This document shows, one piece after another, positions 55,542-61,956 of a stretch of 64,000 bases of DNA (its first letter is position 1; every line of letters begins with the position of its first letter). Origin of the DNA: Gammaproteobacteria bacterium (GTDB lineage Bacteria; Pseudomonadota; Gammaproteobacteria; Pseudomonadales; Azotimanducaceae); NCBI GenBank assembly GCA_030425195.1, contig JAUIAV010000011.1:124001-188000 (forward strand), read 5' to 3'. A program made the translations under genes and the position numbers. Below the pieces are notes generated by a model. The model was not told the DNA's origin. It saw nothing but the letters and a program-made list of their open reading frames with translations, and did not search any database.

Positions 55542-55594
55542 GGTCGCAGGGATGAGACCTCGCGAACGTAAGCACTGAACCAATAATTGGAAAT

Positions 55595-55652
55595 TGGTCG
55601 GGACGGCAGGATTTAACGCGCCGAGCCTCGGCTGCGACCACTTGACCCCCAG
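55595..55652 (-). pseudogene. Degenerate tRNA-Pro fragment (copy B), likely old attachment site
   Basis: This minus-strand fragment has the tRNA-Pro 3' end, then an altered T-arm with an 18-base sequence in place of five bases, then the exact variable-loop and anticodon region (TGCGACCACTTGACCCCCAG on the plus strand). Beyond that it diverges. It cannot fold as a tRNA. It is in the same direction as the intact tRNA-Pro gene 4.3 kb away, as expected for the far att site of an element integrated at a tRNA 3' end. Confidence 0.75.
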
Positions 55653-55865
55653 CGTCCAGACCCGATCAACAAGACTGCATAAACGGTGGGCTACAGCACC
55701 GTCTCCAACACTGCGAAGTGGCGGTGGATTCCTATCCCGCAGTATCTGCACCCTTGGAAGCCATTCTCTGTCGACCGATATCCGACCAGTTTGGACTTCG
55801 CAAATCCGATTACCTCACATTCGATGGCGGTGTTCCGTCGCGCTTTGCGTTTCTCCTTCTGTCTT

Positions 55866-56723
55866 TCAAGCTACAAAACAAAGTACGCGCAACTCAATGC
55901 TGCGCCTTACCGGTACCGGACCTGCATCAACTTGGAAAGACGCGTGTGGACAGGTGTTGCCAATAACGCCATCCGAGTCATAGGACTTAAACACCAGCAC
56001 TTCCTCCGGCTGCATCGCTGAGTAGCTGTACCAGGCGTGTCGATCAGCCTGTTTGACGTTGTAGGTTTCTATGCCGATATGATGCCAGCTGTAATTCTTA
56101 GCGCCGTAACCGAATACCACGGTTTCGAACAGATCTTCTCTGGCCACGGTTCGTGCATCGCACACCGCCAGAGGTTGGTCCAATACGGGGTTTTTCAGCG
56201 GACGCCAGAAGTTCAGCGCAATCACCCGCCGAGCATCTGGCGGTTGGATACCATGCACATTCAGGTACTCATCCCACGTGGTGTTTTCGGTGTAGTCCAT
56301 GTGTACAGCGCTAACGTATCCACCACCTGCGTCAGCGTTCGTTTCCATGACCTTGCCGTCGGTACCGCCACCCGAGATTTGCCGGCCCGGCTCTCTGATC
56401 AGATGGTCGAACGTAAACGCCTCAGACGCACCGGTGAGCGCCTTGGCAAGCGCTTTGCACTCATCGTAGTAAACCCCCATCACTTGCTCATTGTCGTAGA
56501 AGTTCTTCACCGCCGACGGCTTATGAACAAGTTCGAATCCGGCAGTGTCGAGGGTTAGGTCATCGATCCCGCGTGCATCGGCGATCTCAACCTGACACAT
56601 CTCAATGCCGAAGGGCGCATATCCTTCGGCATCCGAACGCATATCGTAATGACGCGCAGGCTGCGTGGTGATGTCTCCAGCACTCGCCGGCCAGAAACCC
56701 AGCTTGGCACGCACACTACCCAC
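55866..56723 (-). CDS. CmcJ/NvfI-like oxidoreductase
   Basis: A 285-residue protein of the CmcJ/NvfI (GA4-desaturase-like) family, seen by AVHMDYTENT, ALNFWRPLKNPVLDQPLAVC and the C-terminal WYSYSAMQPEEVLVFKSYDSD with CPHASF. Relatives are oxygenases or isomerases acting in fungal and bacterial secondary metabolism and cephamycin synthesis (CmcJ); the double-stranded beta-helix fold is shared with 2-oxoglutarate enzymes. Its start at 56723 overlaps the stop of the upstream NTF2-like gene by eight bases, so the two are an operon. It has clearly lower GC than the genes outside the island. Confidence 0.78.
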   Translation of the reverse strand: MGSVRAKLGFWPASAGDITTQPARHYDMRSDAEGYAPFGIEMCQVEIADARGIDDLTLDTAGFELVHKPSAVKNFYDNEQVMGVYYDECKALAKALTGASEAFTFDHLIREPGRQISGGGTDGKVMETNADAGGGYVSAVHMDYTENTTWDEYLNVHGIQPPDARRVIALNFWRPLKNPVLDQPLAVCDARTVAREDLFETVVFGYGAKNYSWHHIGIETYNVKQADRHAWYSYSAMQPEEVLVFKSYDSDGVIGNTCPHASFQVDAGPVPVRRSIELRVLCFVA

Positions 56724-57186
56724 GGCTCATATCCAGGATGGGCGTATCTGCCCAGCCCGTTTTGTGCGGGGTGAAAAATCGCGTGCTGATGTTGATACGC
56801 GCAAACTTCCAGCCATCGGCTTCCAGAACCAGGTCATCCTGATACAAGCCGGACACCCAGACCGCCTCATTGCTGGATGACAGCGTCGCCGTCTGCAGCA
56901 GATACCAGGTTCCCCGAGCGGTTTTGCCGTCGTCAGCAAGGTCCACTGCCGCGTTAGTGATATGGTGCACGGCAAAAGACATGGTAGCGGGCATGTTGGT
57001 AAAAAACCTATGCACCCGCGCTCTCCCTTTGTAGCAACCGAGTTCACCCCCATCCCAGGTGCCCTCTTCGGTAAACAAGTCCGTCAATGCATCCGGGTCA
57101 TAGCCGGTATCACAGAGCAGGCAATACTTTGCCTTCAGGCATTTTATTCGCTCGATCTGCTCAAGACGATGTAGGCGCTCTTCCAT
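56716..57186 (-). CDS. SnoaL/NTF2-like protein
   Basis: A 156-residue protein with the cone-shaped NTF2/SnoaL fold: a helical start (LEQIERIKCLKAKYCLLCDT), DLFTEEGTWDGGELG, then HHITNAAVDLADDGKTARGTWYLLQ and WVSGLYQDDLVLEADGWKF. Such proteins are hydratases, isomerases or dehydratases on polycyclic and small substrates. It is the first gene of the operon with the CmcJ-like oxidoreductase. A palindromic operator (57206-57227) lies 20 bases ahead of its start. Confidence 0.8.
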   Translation of the reverse strand: MEERLHRLEQIERIKCLKAKYCLLCDTGYDPDALTDLFTEEGTWDGGELGCYKGRARVHRFFTNMPATMSFAVHHITNAAVDLADDGKTARGTWYLLQTATLSSSNEAVWVSGLYQDDLVLEADGWKFARINISTRFFTPHKTGWADTPILDMSRG

Positions 57187-57205
57187 AGCTCACCCCTTGC
57201 ATATT

Positions 57206-57227
57206 TACGGAAGTATTTGCTTACATA
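57206..57227. promoter_or_regulatory. Island operator 1 (imperfect palindrome)
   Basis: A 22-base element TACGGAAGT-N3-TGCTTACATA, lying between the divergent NTF2-like and TetR genes. It matches island operator 2 (57944-57965) at 17 of 22 positions counted by hand, including both outer arms. The likely binder is the adjacent TetR protein. Confidence 0.6.
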
Positions 57228-57256
57228 TTCATCAATGTCAACTCAGGCCAATTACC

Positions 57257-57280
57257 TCTCAGCTTGCATTTGTGCTGAGA
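57257..57280. promoter_or_regulatory. Inverted repeat before the TetR start
   Basis: TCTCAGC and GCTGAGA form a perfect 7-base dyad with a 10-base spacer, ending eight bases before ATG 57288. It covers the ribosome-site region, so it may be an mRNA stem or a second regulator site. Confidence 0.4.
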
Positions 57281-57287
57281 TGATCCG

Positions 57288-57911
57288 ATGACACGCAACA
57301 CACCCTCACTGGAACTACGCAGTGTTCCAACCCAGGAACGGTCCAAACAGACCTTCGAGCACATCCTCGCCACCACCGGGGAACTGCTGGAAGAAGTAGG
57401 CTTCGAGAGTTTCAACACCAATCTCCTGGCAGAGCGCTCAAAACTCGCCGTGCGCGCGATCTATCGATATTTTCCAAACAAGTTCGCGCTGGTACTGGAG
57501 CTGGCTAAGCGCATGGAGCTCAGCTGGCGCGACGCTGTGGCGCATACCGCGGTAGATGAAAGGAATTCCACCTGGCCAGACAGCTGGCCCAAGTTTCTCG
57601 ACAGCTACATCGACAATGTTCGCGGCACGCCCGGCGGTATAGCGGTGTTGCGCGCCATGAAGAGCTACCCTGAGTTACGTGCCGTTGACGAAGAGATGAA
57701 CGCGCTCTACACCCAGGATGTGGCCAACGCGCTGGTCGCCAACACGCCGGAGCTTAGCAGCAAAAAGGCAGTTCAGATCGCTACGATTCTGTTAACTACC
57801 ACCGTGGCCGTGATCGACGCCAGCTTAGACGTCAGTCCACAAGTGGCTCAGTCGCAGATCAATATGCTGAAGCGCATGCACCGTGCACTGCTCATGGACC
57901 CGAACATGTAG
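57288..57911 (+). CDS. TetR-family regulator of the island
   Basis: A 207-residue TetR-type regulator. The DNA-binding domain covers about residues 16-62 (RSKQTFEHILATTGELLEEV, LLAERSKLAVRAIYRYFPNK). The ligand domain is helical (SWPKFLDSYIDNVRG, YPELRAVDEEMNALY). It sits centrally: the NTF2-like/CmcJ operon goes left, the membrane/MBL operon goes right, and a matching palindrome is ahead of each. It probably represses both and itself until a ligand handled by these genes appears. Confidence 0.87.
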   Translation: MTRNTPSLELRSVPTQERSKQTFEHILATTGELLEEVGFESFNTNLLAERSKLAVRAIYRYFPNKFALVLELAKRMELSWRDAVAHTAVDERNSTWPDSWPKFLDSYIDNVRGTPGGIAVLRAMKSYPELRAVDEEMNALYTQDVANALVANTPELSSKKAVQIATILLTTTVAVIDASLDVSPQVAQSQINMLKRMHRALLMDPNM

Positions 57912-57941
57912 GGTGCACCAAAAACAATCAAGCTTTGACTT

Positions 57942-57967
57942 GATATGGAAGTGCATGCTTCCATATC
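57942..57967. promoter_or_regulatory. Island operator 2 (perfect 10-base dyad)
   Basis: GATATGGAAG and CTTCCATATC form a perfect inverted repeat with a six-base spacer (TGCATG), ending three bases before ATG 57971. A bound repressor here would block both transcription and the ribosome site. It is the better-conserved partner of operator 1. Confidence 0.65.
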
Positions 57968-57970
57968 CGC

Positions 57971-58588
57971 ATGGACACTCGAGCAAAACAGACCCGTGAG
58001 GGGTTCAGATTTCTCACTGTCGCCGTGATCATCACCGTCGTCACCGGGTCTGTCGGCTACCACTACCCAGCGGGGCATGAGCCCATCGTTAGCGCGCTGA
58101 TCTGGACCGGCCGCCTGGCGTTCCTGATCTTCCTGATACCACTGTTTGCGCGCCCATTGCGCACCATGACCAGGTCGACTTTGAGCATGACCTTGATGCG
58201 CTGGCGTCGCAACGCCGGCATCTGTTACGGCGCGGCGCAAAGCGTTCACCTGGTGATTGTGTTGATCATGTTTGCATCCCTGGCCAATCCACCGACAGAA
58301 ACCATCATGGTGATCATCGGTGGCCTGGGTTTGACACTGTCGATTGCCATGCTGATCACCTCTTTTCCTGTGCCCACGAAAATAGTGGGCCCCCGGCTAT
58401 GGAAATGGATACACAAGTCCGGGTTCCATGTTTTCATGTTCATCTACTTTTATGACTTTGTGGTGGAACCACTGCTATTGGATCAACCGACTTCACACCT
58501 GTTGTGGGCGTGCCTGACTGTGGCCGGTATGTTGATACGGACCATTGTGATGTTTAGACGCACACCAACAGCCCAACAAGCGACATGA
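57971..58588 (+). CDS. Ferric-reductase-like membrane protein
   Basis: A 205-residue membrane protein with about six hydrophobic helices. The conserved features RWRRNAGICYGAAQSVHLV and WKWIHKSGFHVFMFIYFYDF, with paired histidines at helix ends, resemble the heme-binding core of ferric-reductase-like/MsrQ proteins. It should bind b-type heme and move electrons across the membrane. The stop overlaps the next start as ATGA. No flavin/NAD domain is fused, so a partner reductase would be needed. Confidence 0.72.
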   Translation: MDTRAKQTREGFRFLTVAVIITVVTGSVGYHYPAGHEPIVSALIWTGRLAFLIFLIPLFARPLRTMTRSTLSMTLMRWRRNAGICYGAAQSVHLVIVLIMFASLANPPTETIMVIIGGLGLTLSIAMLITSFPVPTKIVGPRLWKWIHKSGFHVFMFIYFYDFVVEPLLLDQPTSHLLWACLTVAGMLIRTIVMFRRTPTAQQAT

Positions 58589-59571
58589 AATATTTGTTGG
58601 TTGCAATTTTGCTTCTCGCATCTGGATGCGCCCACGCTGAACCGCCTGCGACTCGAGACACACAAGCAGACACCGCCGCCGCACGCCAAGCGGTGGACGA
58701 AATCGTCCGTACCGCCGCACGCATTGATAATTCATCAGCCTGGTTCGAGATTTTAAGACTGCCAAACAACGTTTACGCGTTCTGGGAGCCAGGACATGTC
58801 GAGAAGGTCAATTCCTTTCTGATCATTGGCCGAGATAAAGACGTGCTTTACGACACCGGCATGGGCATCGGCAACATTCGTATCGCTCTCGACGAAGTCA
58901 GATCAGCCGAATCACTCCCCGACAAACCCCTCATGGTGATCAACAGCCACAATCACCTGGACCACAATGGCGGCAACATAGAGTTTCCGAGGGTTTGGAC
59001 CGCGAATGACCCATGGGCCATAACGCGCTTGACGAAAGGTGTGCCTGCTGGCGAGGCAGGCGGCTTCACTGGTTATTGGGATCAGCTGACGCGCCACGAT
59101 GGCGTATCGCCGCCAAAGGATTTTTCGCCCCTGACCCATGCCATTCCACCCTATCCCGAAAATCAGATCGCTTTTCTGGAAGATTGTCAGGTTGTGGATT
59201 TGGGCGACCGTACGCTCCGAGTGATCCGAACCTTCAGTCACTCACCGGACGGCATTGCCCTGTTCAGTCCCGAAGGTGGTTTATTTTTTGGTGGCGATAC
59301 GTTCTACGGTGCCGACTTCCTGGTCACCGATATCAGACTTTTGACAGAGGATCTGAGGCGGATCGAGCACCTGCCCGTTGCATGGCACTACGCATCCCAC
59401 GGCACGCAATTGATCACCGCCATGCAACAAGGACAGCAACTGGCCACAGTACGGCGCATGATCGCGGGTGAGGGTGAACATGGACATTCCTCGTTCGCAG
59501 GCTTTCAAATGCCCATGCAGTCGCTGGATGGTGTAACGGTGACCATCGCTAAGGAAATTTTACTTTACTAA
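58585..59571 (+). CDS. Metallo-beta-lactamase-fold lipoprotein
   Basis: A 328-residue protein with a lipobox (LLLASGC) and a metallo-beta-lactamase domain. The metal signature HNHLDH is at residues 122-127; later ligands are probably His in FSHSPDG, Asp in GGDTFYG and His in YASHGTQ. It should be a zinc hydrolase facing the periplasm, possibly lactonase- or sulfatase-like. It is co-translated with the membrane protein (four-base overlap). True beta-lactam cleavage is not indicated. Confidence 0.85.
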   Translation: MKYLLVAILLLASGCAHAEPPATRDTQADTAAARQAVDEIVRTAARIDNSSAWFEILRLPNNVYAFWEPGHVEKVNSFLIIGRDKDVLYDTGMGIGNIRIALDEVRSAESLPDKPLMVINSHNHLDHNGGNIEFPRVWTANDPWAITRLTKGVPAGEAGGFTGYWDQLTRHDGVSPPKDFSPLTHAIPPYPENQIAFLEDCQVVDLGDRTLRVIRTFSHSPDGIALFSPEGGLFFGGDTFYGADFLVTDIRLLTEDLRRIEHLPVAWHYASHGTQLITAMQQGQQLATVRRMIAGEGEHGHSSFAGFQMPMQSLDGVTVTIAKEILLY

Positions 59572-59574
59572 CCG

Positions 59575-59796
59575 TTGCGATCACTTGTTCCCAGGGCAGT
59601 GAAGATGACGATCGCCACCCCCTGGAACAGTAGACAGAAGAAAACTGATCCCCAGGAAAAGCGAGTAAATCGGTTTGCAGCTGAATTGTTGATGCCAGCT
59701 CAAGGACAGACATCGTTCGGCAAAAACTTCTGGTGTCCGAGATTTGAGAAGTCGATGGTGACCAATGGATCGACCATCGGCGAGCATTTGAACTAA
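59575..59796 (+). pseudogene. ImmA/IrrE-like metallopeptidase remnant
   Basis: A 73-codon frame includes RVNRFAAELLMPAQ, which matches the helix following the HExxH site in ImmA/IrrE-type peptidases of phages and conjugative elements. No HExxH is found upstream in the same or other frames, so only a fragment survives. It lies at the tRNA-proximal end of the island, where element genes are expected. The rest of 59572-59949 contains only repeats. Confidence 0.4.
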
Positions 59797-59837
59797 CAAT
59801 CACGGAGCAAGCCATCAAGGTAGGACAGTAGTCAACC

Positions 59838-59882
59838 CTGGTAGGATTTCTACAACTTTAAACCCTACCAATATCCTACCAG
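59838..59882. repeat. 10-base inverted repeat near the tRNA end of the island
   Basis: CTGGTAGGAT (59838-59847) and ATCCTACCAG (59873-59882) are a perfect inverted pair with a 25-base spacer, and a third half-copy CCTACCA lies between them (59864-59870). This may be a recombinase or regulator site left from the element; no T-run supports a terminator. Confidence 0.5.
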
Positions 59883-59949
59883 TCGACCAGGAATGGGAAT
59901 CCAAAGGCCATCTAGTGACGCCTAACCGGCTGATTTAAAAAGGGATTTT

Positions 59950-60026
59950 TGGTCGGGACGGCAGGATTTGAACCTGCGACCACTTGACCCCCAGTCAAGT
60001 GCGCTACCAGACTGCGCTACGCCCCG
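59950..60026 (-). tRNA. tRNA-Pro (anticodon GGG)
   Basis: On the minus strand a complete cloverleaf can be drawn: acceptor CGGGGCG pairing with CGTCCCG (one G-U), D-arm GCGC...GCGC, anticodon stem CTTGA/TCAAG with loop CTGGGGG (anticodon GGG), T-arm GCAGG-TTCAAAT-CCTGC, and encoded CCA. It is a 77-base proline tRNA reading CCC and CCU codons. The island lies directly downstream of its 3' end. Confidence 0.96.
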
Positions 60027-60061
60027 AGCGGACGTGGATAGTACCCGAATTGAATCCTGAA

Positions 60062-61102
60062 GTGAGCCCCCTGGAGATCGTTCAGACGGATCAGCCGGTC
60101 CGGACCCCTGGTGGGTGGCAGTCGCTGACTGTCGGGGCAGGCCCCATCAGCGCCCATCTCGTCAACGGCGTGTTCGGTGATCCGCTCCTGGCGGTGAAGT
60201 TCAGGAGCCGGCGCGAGTGGCTGCTGTTCGATCTGGGTGATGCGGCCGTGCTTTCCCGTCGCGTGCTGCACACGGTCACCGACGTCTTTCTCACCCACGC
60301 TCATTTCGATCACATCTGCGGCTTCCTGCACTTTCTCCGTGCCCGCATGACGGGCGACTATCCACCCTGCAGGATCTACGGGCCGCCCGGCACGGCCTAT
60401 CACATCGGCAATCTGATCGACGGCATCGCCTGGGACCGCATCGAGGATGCGGGTCCTGAATTTCATGTGGCCGATCTCTCAGCCGGACATGTCGAGTGGT
60501 CGCTGCTGAAGGCCGGTCATCCACCCAAACGTCTGGATGAGCAGTCGCGATCCGAGGATGTGATCTGCGCGCACCCCGAGTACCAGGTCCGTTGCGTGGA
60601 GCTCGATCACGGCATTCCCGTGCTTGCTTACGCGCTCGACTACTCGGCTGAGATTCACATAGACCGGGATCGGCTGGCGGAACTCGAGGTCACGCCGGGG
60701 AACTGGATTACGGACCTCAAGCGGTTGCTACGGGAAGGAGACACCCGGTCGCGGGTCGAACTGCCGGATGGTGTTCAGCGGACAGTCGCAGATCTGCGGG
60801 ATGAGCTCGTGACTACCCTGCCCGGAAAGCGGCTGGTCTACGCCACGGATTTTGCGGATACACCACTGAATCGGGAGCGTCTTCAACACCTGGCGGCGGG
60901 CGCCGATCTGCTCTTCTGCGAAGCCACCTTCTGCACGGCAGATATCGAGCAGGCGGAAGACACCAGGCATCTGACCGCCCGGGCCTGCGCGGAGATCGCA
61001 GTCGCCGCTGGGGTGGGTCGGCTGGTGCCGTTCCACTTTTCCAAGCGCTACACGGATCAGGTCGACGACGTCTATGCGGAGCTGCTTTCGGTTCAGGTCT
61101 GA
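60062..61102 (+). CDS. RNase Z-like metallo-beta-lactamase-fold nuclease
   Basis: A 346-residue metallo-beta-lactamase-fold protein of the RNase Z type. The metal site is HAHFDH (residues 79-84), followed by RIYGPPGTAYH, the CVELDHGIPVLAYAL segment, RLVYATDFADT, and the diagnostic C-terminal HFSKRY. It would trim tRNA 3' ends or hydrolyse phosphodiesters. GTG 60062 is the start I favour; the open frame runs back across the tRNA gene, which rules out the upstream codons. It ends in a ten-base overlap with the convergent selenoprotein gene. Confidence 0.85.
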   Translation: MSPLEIVQTDQPVRTPGGWQSLTVGAGPISAHLVNGVFGDPLLAVKFRSRREWLLFDLGDAAVLSRRVLHTVTDVFLTHAHFDHICGFLHFLRARMTGDYPPCRIYGPPGTAYHIGNLIDGIAWDRIEDAGPEFHVADLSAGHVEWSLLKAGHPPKRLDEQSRSEDVICAHPEYQVRCVELDHGIPVLAYALDYSAEIHIDRDRLAELEVTPGNWITDLKRLLREGDTRSRVELPDGVQRTVADLRDELVTTLPGKRLVYATDFADTPLNRERLQHLAAGADLLFCEATFCTADIEQAEDTRHLTARACAEIAVAAGVGRLVPFHFSKRYTDQVDDVYAELLSVQV

Positions 61103-61941
61103 CGTGACCGCTTCGCCGCCCGCGCTTTCCGGTTCTCTTCACCCTTCCTGATCAGTTCCTCCCGATCCTCGGGACGGATCTCCATGTACTGATCCCGCCA
61201 GCGATCACCATCCCAGGCGAAGGGCGCCCGTACGGTGGTTCGAGGTCCATCGGCCTGTTCGAACAGATCGAGCGCCTGGCCGAGGATGGCGCGCTGCATG
61301 TCCCGATCCCAGGGCGCGCCGCAGGGATTGCCGAGCGGAAAGTCGGTGAACAGGAACCGGGGAACGCCGCAGTGCTCCACGATGTCGATGGCGGAGCCGA
61401 GGATTACGGTTGGAATTCCGGCATCTTCCAGAACCCGGGCGACCAGACTCACGGTCTGGTGGCAGACGGGTCAGAGCGGTACGAGCATGGCAACGTCGAC
61501 TTCGTCTTCCCGGCAGAGCTTCAGGATCGCCGGTCCGTCCTCCGTCAGCGTCTCGCGCTGACTGTAGGAGGTGGGGGCACAGTAGAAGCGGGGCGAGAGC
61601 GAGCCGATCCGTCCTCCAACAACGGCCTTCTCCAGCTGAACGAGGGGCAGATAGCTCTCCCGATCATCGAGGTGGGTGGCCTTCTTGTCCCAGGAGAGAT
61701 CGTCACCGAAGAGGCGTTCCGGCGGATCGATGGTGGAACCGCTATCCACCGCCCGGTCATCCCGGGTGGTTCTGGCATAGGTCGCCGCGGTGGTGACGAT
61801 GCCGAGACGGGAATCGGCAAGCGGTTTCGCGAGCGGCGCGAACGGGACTTCGTCGAAATGCGCCCACTGGTAGGCTTTCTCGAATCCCTGCGCGGCGTAG
61901 TAGTTCCGGCTGCGCGCCATATATCCGATGGGTTCTGCCAT
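61093..61941 (-). CDS. Predicted selenoprotein, GrdB/PrdB-like family (in-frame TGA)
   Basis: The minus strand from ATG 61941 (AGGAAA upstream) encodes 156 residues, then TGA at 61473-61471, then 125 more codons in the same frame to 61093. Both sides match one family, the glycine/sarcosine/betaine reductase selenoprotein B-like proteins: DEVDVAMLVPL before the TGA, PVCHQTVSLVARVLEDAGIP after it, then EHCGVPRFLFTDFPLGNPCG. Reading TGA as selenocysteine gives the redox motif U157-P-V-C160. A hairpin follows the TGA at the distance expected for a bacterial SECIS. The protein would be a thiol/selenol oxidoreductase or reductase subunit. It is the last gene of an operon with a TPR lipoprotein. Confidence 0.82.
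61442..61473 (-). promoter_or_regulatory. Candidate bacterial SECIS hairpin after the TGA
   Basis: Ten bases after TGA 61473-61471 on the minus strand, ACCAGAC (61460-61454) pairs fully with GTCTGGT (61448-61442) around loop CGTGA. The loop has G at its second position, 19 bases after the TGA. This fits the published general bSECIS model (short apical stem-loop with a G among the first two loop bases, about 16-37 bases after UGA). It is an inference until tested. Confidence 0.65.
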
Positions 61942-61956
61942 GACGGTTTCCTGTCT

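Larger units (their letters stand above)
55412..55865. other. Gene-poor island edge
   Basis: This 454-base stretch holds the two partial tRNA-Pro copies and a 16-base palindrome. The rest (55660-55865) contains only short frames without ribosome sites or recognisable domains. Confidence 0.6.
55497..60026. mobile_element. Putative tRNA-Pro-associated genomic island (no integrase seen)
   Basis: The stretch between the partial tRNA-Pro copies and the intact tRNA-Pro is visibly AT-richer than its surroundings, carries five self-contained genes, and contains a remnant of an ImmA/IrrE-type phage or element gene near the tRNA end. The geometry (element downstream of the tRNA 3' end, displaced copy of that end at the far side, same direction) is that of tRNA-targeted integration. 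No recombinase gene is visible, so it is a decayed or mobilisable element at best. Confidence 0.6.

Noticed and set aside
55595-55672. A second functional tRNA-Pro gene
   Set aside because: The T-arm is disrupted by an unrelated 18-base stretch and the acceptor and D-arms are lost, so no cloverleaf forms.
55594-56021. Short plus-strand frames at the island edge
   Set aside because: No ribosome site or recognisable domain, and two of them overlap the tRNA-derived repeats or the CmcJ-like gene.
59984-60061. N-terminal extension of the RNase Z-like protein
   Set aside because: It would be encoded by the antisense of the tRNA-Pro gene and has no family similarity.
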